From a virus: DNA of 51,095 nucleotides. The notes under the pieces are model-generated. The model saw nothing but the letters and a program-made list of their open reading frames with translations, did no database searches and was not told the origin of the DNA. The stretch lies in the IMG/VR virus record IMGVR_UViG_3300021963_010005, positions 1-51,095 of that record; one strand, given 5' to 3'. Shown here piece after piece: positions 23,371-31,208 of this stretch. Within the stretch, counting starts at the first letter, position 1; each line of letters starts with the position of its first letter. The translations under genes were made by a program, and so were the position numbers.

Positions 23371-24188
23371 ATTAAATATGAACTTTTTATTCTAGTCTGT
23401 TCTAGCAGATTATTATCAGAGATAAACCTATACAATTCTTCTGCTATTATTTTATATCCCAATCCGCTTGGATGTTTTCCTGCGGTTGAATTTGTCCAAT
23501 AATTTCCATCTTCCCAGACATCCTTTCTCTTTAAATTAATTAAGAAATCTGCAAATGTTTTTTCTCTATACCCCCAGTAATTTTTATTTTCTATTAATTC
23601 AGTTTTATCTACCTCAGCAACAATATCCTTTCTGATCATAATGTCAAAAGCATCGCAAAAAACATATCTTATTCCTAGATTTTTAAGTACAAATTGCAGG
23701 TACAGAATGTAATTCTGGTTGATTATATCGTGATAGGTATCTGTGAATAGGTTAGTAATGTAATAGTCCCTAAAATCCTTTTCTATCCTTCCATAATCAG
23801 GATTTAGATTATTTCCTCCGTCGAAAATATATTTGTACAAATGCTTTTTGCTTTTGTATCTTTCACCCCAGATAGAAAAGCTATGATCACCAGGAAAAAA
23901 TGGTAGAGAATCTCTCAGAGACGAAGACCACATCACTACAACGAGATCCTCTTTTTCGATAAGATTGTTTTTTAGTTTGTAGCAAAGGGCATTAAATATT
24001 GCATTATTAGAGAAAGCCCCTACCCCGTCATTTTGGAAATCACATCCAAGTAATTCCGATAGTTGCTTAGGCCAGCAATATTTGTGTCTTATGACAGTTC
24101 TTTCCTCTGGTATCTCGGTAGTTTTCTCTTCCTCTGAATTTCCGCCTACTCCTTCTGTCCAGCTATCGCCGTAAGCGAATAATTTCAT
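23367..24188 (-). CDS. SGNH/GDSL-type hydrolase
   Basis: 273 residues. Block I GDSW (7-10, AYGDSWTEG), a Gly-Asn block (GVGAFSNNAIFN) and the catalytic His in KHPSGLGYKI near the C terminus are SGNH features. An esterase or acyltransferase that adds or removes acyl groups on glycans would fit the neighbours. No signal peptide. Ends IKSSYLI. Confidence 0.7.
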   Translation of the reverse strand: MKLFAYGDSWTEGVGGNSEEEKTTEIPEERTVIRHKYCWPKQLSELLGCDFQNDGVGAFSNNAIFNALCYKLKNNLIEKEDLVVVMWSSSLRDSLPFFPGDHSFSIWGERYKSKKHLYKYIFDGGNNLNPDYGRIEKDFRDYYITNLFTDTYHDIINQNYILYLQFVLKNLGIRYVFCDAFDIMIRKDIVAEVDKTELIENKNYWGYREKTFADFLINLKRKDVWEDGNYWTNSTAGKHPSGLGYKIIAEELYRFISDNNLLEQTRIKSSYLI

Positions 24189-24192
24189 AGGA

Positions 24193-24333
24193 TTATCCCA
24201 GATGCTTATTTTTTATAGCAGTAACTACTGTCTGAAAAGCCGTTGCAATCTTAGTCTTTAAATCTACAGATATTGGTGCAACAATCGCTTTGATAGTTTG
24301 TGCGGGTCTTTCGATTCTTTCTTTCTTTGCCAT
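24193..24333 (-). CDS. Small protein between hydrolase and Hint genes
   Basis: 46 residues (start MAKKERIERPAQTIK). A basic N terminus and an Ala/Thr/Ile/Val-rich helix (KTKIATAFQTVVTAIKNK) are predicted. It fills the gap between the SGNH gene and the ATP-grasp/Hint gene and is read in the same direction. Coding status is supported by an uninterrupted frame and conserved spacing only. Confidence 0.55.
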   Translation of the reverse strand: MAKKERIERPAQTIKAIVAPISVDLKTKIATAFQTVVTAIKNKHLG

Positions 24334-24349
24334 TATATTTTAATTGTTT

Positions 24350-25840
24350 TTAAATTTTATTGGGTGGGCCTCCTGAGCATGAAGGACAGTACCAGCTATT
24401 ACACCAGTGTCCGCAATAGTTCCAAGGACACCAGCAGCTATTGTGCATTACCCCAAAATCCCCATCCCCAAAATCAACCAAGAATAGGTCGGAAGGTTCG
24501 AAATCCAAACTATAGATAGTTTTTTGAGCATGCTCCATTTCTAAACCTGTAATAGCAATTGTTGTTAAAGAAGCTGTCGTTGCATCTGTTATCACCAATT
24601 TATCTCCGACGTACATTTTATTTACTCTCTCAAATCTTGTTGCAGTGGAATCTTTTTCTTCAATGAAATATGTTGCCGATGGTGCATCAGTCCAAGTTCT
24701 TCCATCTGCTAAAGTTATTCTTATGTATATTGTATCCACTTGGGAAGAAACTGTTCCCTGTAAAGCAGTTTGTGTTTGAACGAGGGTTTCGTTTGCTCTT
24801 TCCATTGTGCTATCCCATCCAAATGTTTCTATCTTTTCTTGTTCAAATTTTGCTGCGTGATTGTCGTTAAAGTCGACATAATCAATGGATCGAACGTAAT
24901 CACCCAATTGAATACTATCGATATCAGTCAGGGTTCCATCATAACTTAATATCACGCTATCATCGTCAGTGTGATAATCATTTTTAGCGAAATTACCTAT
25001 TTCCTTTGTTAGATATTTGTATCTGCTCTTTTGATTTAATTTATTAGTTCCTGGTAAAACCTCATCTTCGGCGAAGGTAAGCGGTATTATTGTGGATTGT
25101 GTATATCCACCCATATTGATAACATCAAGATTTGAACCATAAATAATGTCTATACTTCTTATGATCGAATATCTTCCCTCTACTAAATTATCTTCGGAGA
25201 AGATGAATTCTTGGACTAAATGATTTTGATCAGCAGAATTTTTAAGTTCTCCTAGTTCGGATACGTTTGATATTCTGTATAATGCAGGATAATCTAAAAC
25301 ATTATAATTAGGTCTTCTAGCTTTTATTAAGGTGTTAGGATTTGTAGTTCTTTCGTATTCTACTGAACCCAAAGAGTCTAAATTTAAATTTTCAGAAGCA
25401 AAATAAGTTCCTGGTATGTATGAAGATCCCTCCATCAAGGCGAAGAATTCAAATTTATCTGCACAATACGTTTCATCAACTAAAGCTGTAGTATCGAATG
25501 CTTGTCTCAGGATGAATTTATAAGGCTGATCCTCTATATAGGGAACAGTCACAGATCCAACAGGTACTGGATATTCAGCAAATGAAATATTGTTCTCTAA
25601 GCATTTTTCTTCCAGGATTTTTTTGAATCTGTATTGTTCAGTGAGAGGTTTATAAGCATCCCCTTCTGTCCAAATAAAATGGAATTCAGTGATGCTATTA
25701 TTATTTAATACCTCGAATAATTGGGTATAGTCTAATAAATCTGCACCCTGATTATAAATCGTGGTGTTGGTGTTTATTTCCAAAAATTTAACAGAGTCTC
25801 CAGCTTGTAGTAAATCACTGCCAATTATTGTTGCTTTCAT
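24350..25840 (-). CDS. ATP-grasp-like/Hint protein with Cys/Trp-rich tail
   Basis: 496 residues. The N-terminal part (KFLEINTNTTIYNQGADLL, YKFILRQ, TLIKARRPNY, VQEFIFSEDNLVEG) resembles an ATP-grasp fold. A Hint domain follows from about residue 300 (SYDGTLTDIDSIQLGDYV; IRITLADGRTW; a block-F-like IYSLDFEPSDLFLVD) and ends GVMHN, with H466-N467 followed by S468. Its expected first Cys and block-B His are missing. The last 29 residues hold six Cys and four Trp. The tail could be released at HN|S. The ATP-grasp part is the less secure call. The gene begins the operon half ahead of the SGNH and sulfotransferase genes. Confidence 0.6.
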   Translation of the reverse strand: MKATIIGSDLLQAGDSVKFLEINTNTTIYNQGADLLDYTQLFEVLNNNSITEFHFIWTEGDAYKPLTEQYRFKKILEEKCLENNISFAEYPVPVGSVTVPYIEDQPYKFILRQAFDTTALVDETYCADKFEFFALMEGSSYIPGTYFASENLNLDSLGSVEYERTTNPNTLIKARRPNYNVLDYPALYRISNVSELGELKNSADQNHLVQEFIFSEDNLVEGRYSIIRSIDIIYGSNLDVINMGGYTQSTIIPLTFAEDEVLPGTNKLNQKSRYKYLTKEIGNFAKNDYHTDDDSVILSYDGTLTDIDSIQLGDYVRSIDYVDFNDNHAAKFEQEKIETFGWDSTMERANETLVQTQTALQGTVSSQVDTIYIRITLADGRTWTDAPSATYFIEEKDSTATRFERVNKMYVGDKLVITDATTASLTTIAITGLEMEHAQKTIYSLDFEPSDLFLVDFGDGDFGVMHNSCWCPWNYCGHWCNSWYCPSCSGGPPNKI

Positions 25841-25868
25841 AGTTTTCTTTCTTTATAATGTATATACC

Positions 25869-26156
25869 TTAAATTATAGTGTTGGTATTTTTTCTTGGAG
25901 AGGGCTCCATATATTCGGAATCTACCTCCCCCCAATACTCCCTCGTACATGGGTTGTAGTGTTTGGAAAAGATCTTTTTATTTATCGGACACCCACAATC
26001 GTTACAATATGCTGACCATTTAACTCCCTTTAATACCTCTCTTCTCTGATCACATCCAAGACACACGTTAAGCCTTTTTTGGGCTAATTCCTCCTGTTGC
26101 TGATTGGGTTTAAAAGATGCCTTCCAAGCTTCAAATATCTCTTTGTAATCGATCAT
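25869..26156 (-). CDS. Small zinc-ribbon-like protein
   Basis: 95 residues. Two CxxC-type knuckles, CLGCDQRR and CNDCGCP, and a further C (NPCTREYW) point to a zinc ribbon, typical of small phage proteins of the form FK.....E..A..R...C..C....C..CGC. It probably mediates nucleic acid or protein contact. It lies just upstream of the Hint gene in transcription order and overlaps the previous gene by 4 bases. Confidence 0.6.
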   Translation of the reverse strand: MIDYKEIFEAWKASFKPNQQQEELAQKRLNVCLGCDQRREVLKGVKWSAYCNDCGCPINKKIFSKHYNPCTREYWGEVDSEYMEPSPRKNTNTII

Positions 26157-26944
26157 ATCAATGTTTTCTTATTCTTTGGAAAGTCATAATAATCATATAT
26201 TTTTTCATACCTTTCCCTAAAATTATCATCCAGAACTATTTTACAGTCCATGTGTTTGCTCGAATTTACCGGATACAATTGGAAAGGTTTTTCGATTCTT
26301 TCAGAAACCCAATTTTCCAATTTTGGTAGTTCTTCAAAATCAAACCAAATTATATTGGGATCATTGTTTGTCCAGAAAGAAATTGGGGTTAGCAATATAT
26401 CTATCATATTAACCGCATATCCTTTTCGCTCCCTTTTAAAGTATTCCTCTTCGGATTTTCTGAATTTTGATGTTACTGACACATCTACTCTTTCTTCCAA
26501 TAGTCCCTTATCAATTAAGTAGTCACATATGATATTCCATCTTTGTTTTTTGTTTGTAATATCATCTTTAGTAAAAAAGAATAACTCATCAAGGGATAAT
26601 TTAGAAAATGCATCATAGAATCTAATAAATCCGAGTCTTTTAAAATCGAATAAAATGTGTTTATATAAGGAATAAAATCTTTCATGTCTTTGTCTCTTAA
26701 CTGAAATTATAGGATAGCTGTTTCCGAACTTAGATTGTAACTCTACAATAGATTCATGCCCATGATAGATGTAGTCCATTAATTTCAATTTGTCTACCGA
26801 CTTAAAATCGATATTCCCGTTTGATTTTTCCCATTCCCCATTATATGTTTGGATGTCTATTCCATTAACCAAACAGGAATAATGAAATGATGTCGATGCG
26901 CATCTGGGTAAACTTAAATAGAAAAATTTATTATCTACTAGCAT
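26153..26944 (-). CDS. PAPS-dependent sulfotransferase 2
   Basis: 263 residues. FYLSLPRCASTSFHY (P13 to T18) is the phosphosulfate loop of sulfotransferases, and IISVKRQRHERFYSLYKH (R84, R89, S92) is the 3'-phosphate motif. Its full length suits a carbohydrate or protein sulfotransferase. Sits between two 2OG oxygenase/zinc-ribbon genes. Ends PKNKKTLI. Confidence 0.7.
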   Translation of the reverse strand: MLVDNKFFYLSLPRCASTSFHYSCLVNGIDIQTYNGEWEKSNGNIDFKSVDKLKLMDYIYHGHESIVELQSKFGNSYPIISVKRQRHERFYSLYKHILFDFKRLGFIRFYDAFSKLSLDELFFFTKDDITNKKQRWNIICDYLIDKGLLEERVDVSVTSKFRKSEEEYFKRERKGYAVNMIDILLTPISFWTNNDPNIIWFDFEELPKLENWVSERIEKPFQLYPVNSSKHMDCKIVLDDNFRERYEKIYDYYDFPKNKKTLI

Positions 26945-27514
26945 TTATAATAATGTTTTTTTGATTTCCTTAGATGGCCACACGTTCATAGAATATCTAA
27001 TCCCACTTATTATAGTATCAACCGCATGAGGAATATTCGAATCAAAAACAAAAACACTACCAGTTTTTTTGTTGACGCAATATTCTTTGTCATTTATTGA
27101 ATATTTTACATCTCCCCCCTCGTAGTCATCATTGAGTTGGATAATATAGGTTATAGTTGCTCCATTTATTATTTCATGTGTATCTGGATGCCAGTCTAAA
27201 AAATCCCCGACTCCGTATTGATTGAAAGAATATTTAGGAACTCCCACATAAGATATACCTTTAAATGGATTTAACTTATTTGAGAGATCTATTATTTTAT
27301 CTGAAACGTTTTTAATTAATGGGAGATCCAACATTTTATTAGTGAAATATCCACCCATTCTTTTATTGCCATCATAATCCATATTTTCCCCAATCAATTC
27401 TCCATTTATGATCAGAGATGATTTCATTTTAGTTAATCCCAAAGAACATCCTAAATCTATTATAGACTGGCATTCCTCCTTGGTTAAAAAATCCTCTATG
27501 TATTTTATGAACAT
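26945..27514 (-). CDS. 2OG-Fe(II) oxygenase
   Basis: 189 residues: H109-x-D111 (DWHPDTH), H163 (NIPHAVDTII) and R173 (GIRYSMNVW), plus ITYIIQLNDDYEGGDVKY, a clear P4H/PKHD-type fold. Hydroxylation substrate unknown. Ends IKKTLL; coupled to the sulfotransferase gene downstream. Confidence 0.85.
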   Translation of the reverse strand: MFIKYIEDFLTKEECQSIIDLGCSLGLTKMKSSLIINGELIGENMDYDGNKRMGGYFTNKMLDLPLIKNVSDKIIDLSNKLNPFKGISYVGVPKYSFNQYGVGDFLDWHPDTHEIINGATITYIIQLNDDYEGGDVKYSINDKEYCVNKKTGSVFVFDSNIPHAVDTIISGIRYSMNVWPSKEIKKTLL

Positions 27515-27515
27515 A

Positions 27516-28169
27516 TTATATTAACGATTTTTCTTTTTTAATTAATTCAAATCCAACATTGCCTGCCATAACTATTCTATCCACTGTGGAATTTGGTGCA
27601 TTGTTAGGAGAATGAGGCATATCAGCTTCCATAATGATTAAATCATCCTCCTCTGGTCTGATCCAATATTCTTTCTTATTTGAACCCCTAAAATATAAAA
27701 CTCCATCCTCACCATTCATAATGTCTGGCATTTGTATATAATAAACATATGTGTAATTTGGAACGAACGATTTCATTTCCTTGTTAATTTCTGTATGCAC
27801 ATGAAATTTATCAACCCCTTTAATCTCGCTGTGTTTAAATTGTAATTGAACCGGATCTTTTGATCTTACAACATTCACCCATGCATCAGTATTAATCTTG
27901 TTATAAGGTAATTTTTTCTCGCTGTATATTTCTTTACAAAGATCAACTCCTATTTGAATAATCTCGTCTAATTTTATCTCCATGTTAAAATTCCCAATAA
28001 AATCTAAGTCGTTATTCCATTCTTTTTTGTATCCAAATCCATCAGTTTTAACATCAGGATTTGCTTTTATGATAGAATAAGCTTCTTCCAGATAAGCCAA
28101 TTTATTATCAGATTTATTCAATTTGGTTTTCCAGATAAATGTTGTCTCGTCGAAATATATTTTTTCCAT
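27516..28169 (-). CDS. Divergent 2OG-Fe(II) oxygenase
   Basis: 217 residues of the putative 2OG_FeII_Oxy_5 type: FHVHTEIN (H125-x-E127, with Glu replacing Asp, or H123), then MPHSPNNAPNSTVDRIVMAGN with H186 and R198. The family carries out hydroxylations in phages and bacteria; the Glu variant makes the activity less certain. Starts next to the halogenase gene. Ends KKEKSLI. Confidence 0.65.
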   Translation of the reverse strand: MEKIYFDETTFIWKTKLNKSDNKLAYLEEAYSIIKANPDVKTDGFGYKKEWNNDLDFIGNFNMEIKLDEIIQIGVDLCKEIYSEKKLPYNKINTDAWVNVVRSKDPVQLQFKHSEIKGVDKFHVHTEINKEMKSFVPNYTYVYYIQMPDIMNGEDGVLYFRGSNKKEYWIRPEEDDLIIMEADMPHSPNNAPNSTVDRIVMAGNVGFELIKKEKSLI

Positions 28170-28170
28170 G

Positions 28171-29403
28171 TTAAATCAATTCCTTCTTATTTCTGACTCT
28201 GTTTTTAATACCATTGTTTATAATATTCCACGAATCTGCTGGAAAAATTCCAACGATTTTCCAAATTTTATGCATTGGAAGTTTTGGTTTAAAATCATTG
28301 TCATGGTTCAAGAGATACTTTAAATTTTCAGGAACTTCTTCGGTAGATCTCTTTATTTTTTTCCAAAAATTACTGGAAGTTTTGTCACCAAAATAATGGT
28401 AGTAAATAAAAACCATGTTTTGATCATTCACCTCACGAACTAATTCATTATAATTTTTATCTGTTTTGTTTTTGGTATACATCTTATAAAAAGCATCCAA
28501 TTGGATTACCGTTGTCATGATTGATGTTGCCTCCAAAGGTTCTAAAAATCCCCCGCTCAATCCAATCGCAACGCAATTTTTTATCCACACCTTTTCGTAA
28601 CATCCTGGAGTGAATTTTATTAATTTATTGAAATTTACATCATATCCTAAAAAATCTATTACCTCTTTTTTAGCTTCTTCCTCCGTTATTTCGTTCATGT
28701 CAAATATGTAACCACACCCGATTCTTGTTTGAAGAGGAATTTGCCACATCCATCCATTTTTCATAGCGATTGCTCTTGTTTTTGTATAAAGATTTTTCTC
28801 CATATTTTCTATAAAGAATGGTATAGCTGAATTTACCATCAGATGTTTTTCGTAAGAAATCCATTTTGAATTATAATGCTTACCTATTAGTAATCTTTTA
28901 AATCCGCTACAATCAAAAACGAAGTTAGCATCAATTATTTTGTTGTCTGTTTTTAATCCTATTATTTCGTTTTTTTCGTTTGTTATTGGATCGGAAACAA
29001 TTCCTTCAACCCAAATAACCCCCCTTTCCATTGAAATCTTTTTAAGATACTGAGCAAGAAGTCTAGCATTAAAGTGAAACGAATGAGACGCCACTATAAA
29101 TGTTTTATCATATTGTAAAGGATGAAAATATGATGAATTTTCATCTGTCCAATTTTCAAATTCAATTCCAATCTTTAATGTAGATTCACAATTTTTTATA
29201 AGATCATCATCTGATATTCCAAGTTCGTTTAAAAACGATTTTAGATTTGCAGTTGATCCTTCTCCCGCTCCCAATATTCCAATTTCTTCACTTTCAATCA
29301 AAGTGATTTTCGATTCTTTAAATTTATGATTTAAATAGAGTGCGGTTAACCATCCGGCGGTACCTCCGCCCACAATCACAATATTATTTAAGTTAATCTT
29401 CAT
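28171..29403 (-). CDS. Flavin-dependent tryptophan halogenase
   Basis: 410 residues. FAD-binding GGGTAGW (12-18), catalytic-type Lys77 in CESTLKIGIEFENW, equivalent to K79 of PrnA/RebH, and W218-x-W220-x-I-P (GWMWQIP) are diagnostic for flavin-dependent halogenases, which carry WxWxIP; SGGFLEPLEATSI supplies the conserved Glu region. It would chlorinate or brominate Trp or a related indole, with FADH2 from a host reductase. No flavin reductase gene is seen nearby. Somewhat short of the 500+ usual length. Ends RNKKELI. Confidence 0.88.
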   Translation of the reverse strand: MKINLNNIVIVGGGTAGWLTALYLNHKFKESKITLIESEEIGILGAGEGSTANLKSFLNELGISDDDLIKNCESTLKIGIEFENWTDENSSYFHPLQYDKTFIVASHSFHFNARLLAQYLKKISMERGVIWVEGIVSDPITNEKNEIIGLKTDNKIIDANFVFDCSGFKRLLIGKHYNSKWISYEKHLMVNSAIPFFIENMEKNLYTKTRAIAMKNGWMWQIPLQTRIGCGYIFDMNEITEEEAKKEVIDFLGYDVNFNKLIKFTPGCYEKVWIKNCVAIGLSGGFLEPLEATSIMTTVIQLDAFYKMYTKNKTDKNYNELVREVNDQNMVFIYYHYFGDKTSSNFWKKIKRSTEEVPENLKYLLNHDNDFKPKLPMHKIWKIVGIFPADSWNIINNGIKNRVRNKKELI

Positions 29404-29948
29404 ATCAAATTCTGTTTTGATGAATCTGTTTTAATAATTGAAATCCAATTAACTAAAGAATATCTTACCCCTTCTTCGACCTTGGTTACTCTATGACGTA
29501 AATTAGATTTGAACATGTATAAATTACCAACTTTATACGTGATGGGTATTAGATTTCCTCTAGAATTTTTAATCTCCAGAATGCCTCCAGAATAGCTATC
29601 ATTAAGCTGAATAACTGTTGACATAAATCTATCACTATATGATACGGAATCTCGATCAGTGTGCCATCCGTAGTATTCACCTTTTTTATATTCTGTGAAT
29701 TGAAATGGACCTAAACCTGTTACTTCCGTTCCTGCAAAATTAAAATTCGACCTTAGAGCATTTTTTAATCTTTCATTTATTTCTCCTAGGTCTTTTATCC
29801 ACGCAACTGATGATTTTCTTTCTTTATAACTCTCATCAACAACTCCTGCAGCAGATAAAACTAATTCTTCCTTACACCTGTTTAAAATCAGGAGACATTC
29901 ATCACCAGATAAAAAATCTTCAATGATATTGATTTCATCGTTTATCAT
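29400..29948 (-). CDS. PKHD-type 2OG-Fe(II) oxygenase
   Basis: 182 residues: H96-x-D98 (YGWHTDRDS), H152 (LRHRVTKV), R162 (GVRYSLVNW) and STVIQLNDSYSGGILEI, a complete prolyl-hydroxylase-like fold. It overlaps the halogenase gene by 4 bases, so the two are coupled and may act on the same substrate. Ends SSKQNLI. Confidence 0.85.
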   Translation of the reverse strand: MINDEINIIEDFLSGDECLLILNRCKEELVLSAAGVVDESYKERKSSVAWIKDLGEINERLKNALRSNFNFAGTEVTGLGPFQFTEYKKGEYYGWHTDRDSVSYSDRFMSTVIQLNDSYSGGILEIKNSRGNLIPITYKVGNLYMFKSNLRHRVTKVEEGVRYSLVNWISIIKTDSSKQNLI

Positions 29949-30153
29949 TCTTTAAACCATATTTTATCCATCTGTACCAGATTCTTTCATGAATATAGTA
30001 CTGGATGGGTTTATACACAAGTTCAGCAACACCAAATGCTGCACCGACTTTCACTGATCCACTTACCCACCACATAATCAAAAATCCTATTGCAGTGCTT
30101 AGTATTCGGTAGCTAATAGTTTTGGCGATGTGTCTTTTTCTTTGGACCATCAT
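29935..30153 (-). CDS. DUF2061 membrane protein
   Basis: 72 residues. AKTISYRILSTAIGFLIMW and KVGAAFGVAELVYKPIQYYIHERIW match DUF2061 (K..SYR...T......G....A...gv.E...K...YY.HER.W), a two-helix membrane protein. Function unknown, common in phages and often beside APS kinase or phosphosulfate genes in bacteria. Overlaps the oxygenase gene by 14 bases. Confidence 0.75.
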   Translation of the reverse strand: MMVQRKRHIAKTISYRILSTAIGFLIMWWVSGSVKVGAAFGVAELVYKPIQYYIHERIWYRWIKYGLKNDKR

Positions 30154-30154
30154 T

Positions 30155-30532
30155 TTATCCTTTATTTTCGTCGTAGGTTACTGTACCGTCTGGTTTCATG
30201 TGACCCGTTCTGATAGCAGTTCCGCTGATAGCTGCAACATCTGCTGGGGGTTCATGATAGATCACATCATATCCTACTCCTCTGCCGTAGTTTACTGATT
30301 CAATATCAGGAATGACCGAAATGAATAATCTACCTTCCTGAATCAGATCAAGAAGTTCGATCTTTAATTCTTCAAATACCTGAGCTGCACTTTTAGGGTT
30401 ATTTTCATCCTTGGGAACGTCCCTGATTGCCAGCCATACGTTTTTCCCTTTGTCCAATTGCTGGTCGATTAGCCATCTGTGGCCTTTGTGCCAATTTTGC
30501 CATCTTCCGATGTAGAGTGCGTATTTTTTCAT
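30155..30532 (-). CDS. HxGH nucleotidyltransferase (possible APS-forming)
   Basis: 125 residues. H15-K-G-H18 in GRWQNWHKGHRW and ISGTAIR (102-108) are the two ATP-binding motifs of HIGH-type nucleotidyltransferases. Both NadM-type NMN adenylyltransferase and ATP sulfurylase carry them. It is read as the second gene after the APS kinase, and two sulfotransferases follow in the operon, so ATP sulfurylase-like activity is attractive, but NMN adenylyltransferase is equally compatible with the motifs. Confidence 0.7.
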   Translation of the reverse strand: MKKYALYIGRWQNWHKGHRWLIDQQLDKGKNVWLAIRDVPKDENNPKSAAQVFEELKIELLDLIQEGRLFISVIPDIESVNYGRGVGYDVIYHEPPADVAAISGTAIRTGHMKPDGTVTYDENKG

Positions 30533-30536
30533 ATTA

Positions 30537-30968
30537 TTATACTCCTATTAATGATTTAAGATTTTCGAATGATTCATCGATGGTATCACCATTTTCGAAT
30601 ATCGAAAAGTTTTTCAGTGGGAATTCAAAATCACTAGCATGAAATTTCTCTTTTCCTGCATAATGACCTCTTTTAAAGAGCACCTCTATAACATCGTTAT
30701 TCGCTTTTAAATCCTCCCTAATTGCACGATAAGGACAAACCATACTTATTACCACATTGTAATTTTTTTGGCTCATAAAACGAGCTATAGTAAAGGATTT
30801 TTCGATGTTGCGAATTCTTCCAGAATAGGAATAATCAGTGTTAGGGAAAATCTCCCTCAGATCGTCTCCGTCGATCCAGATTGTTTCTTTCTTCCCGAGG
30901 TGGTTAACTAATCTGTTTGCCATTTCGGTTTTACCTGTTCCTGGCTGGCCTATAAGTAAGTAAATCAT
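30537..30968 (-). CDS. cysC: Adenylylsulfate (APS) kinase
   Basis: 143 residues. P-loop G7-QPGTGK-T14, the APS pocket IDGDDLREIF (D33-G-D35), SGRIRNIEKSFTIARFM and VISMVCPYRAIRED (CPYR at 78-81) are the CysC signatures. It makes PAPS from APS and ATP. First gene of the block on the minus strand, ahead of the nucleotidyltransferase and two sulfotransferases. Slightly shorter than the common 170-200 residues. Confidence 0.8.
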   Translation of the reverse strand: MIYLLIGQPGTGKTEMANRLVNHLGKKETIWIDGDDLREIFPNTDYSYSGRIRNIEKSFTIARFMSQKNYNVVISMVCPYRAIREDLKANNDVIEVLFKRGHYAGKEKFHASDFEFPLKNFSIFENGDTIDESFENLKSLIGV

Positions 30969-30982
30969 ACTAAATTTTAGTA
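30968..30982. repeat. Perfect 15-base palindrome at operon head
   Basis: TACTAAATTTTAGTA straddles the APS kinase start (cat at 30966-30968 on the plus strand) and lies where the minus-strand operon must be controlled. It might be an operator or a short hairpin. No regulator is assigned. Confidence 0.4.
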
Positions 30983-31019
30983 CGAAATTGGATAAGTTTT
31001 CGAGGTTTTTTAAATTTAC

Positions 31020-31136
31020 CTAGTGGTTGTAAGTAAAGGGATCTCTTTTTTTGAGCTCCTCTATCTTTTTTAAAAATTCTTTCTTTCTCTTTCTTTTATC
31101 GAAATATTCTTTTATCCAGTTGATTAATTTTCTCAT
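31020..31136 (-). CDS. Small basic phage protein
   Basis: 38 residues (start MRKLINWIKEYFDKRKRK, then coil and RDPFTYNH). The ending (ELKKRDPFTY) is seen in many small T4-like and marine phage proteins, supporting a real gene. Basic helix and a coiled-coil-like segment; function unknown. The frame is uninterrupted. Confidence 0.55.
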   Translation of the reverse strand: MRKLINWIKEYFDKRKRKKEFLKKIEELKKRDPFTYNH

Positions 31137-31208
31137 CTAATTACTGCTTATATCTACTATATATTTTAAGTTTTCGGGACCAATTTGAGAAAGATACATA
31201 TAAAGAAT

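Noticed and set aside
24298-24519. Plus-strand ORF of 73 residues opposite the Hint gene
   Set aside because: It is antisense to the Cys/Trp-rich tail of the ATP-grasp/Hint protein and has no family resemblance; the minus-strand reading shows clear domain patterns.
24350-25840. A complete protein-splicing intein
   Set aside because: The expected N-terminal Cys/Ser junction and the TxxH block-B His are missing, so only C-terminal cleavage at HN|S remains possible.
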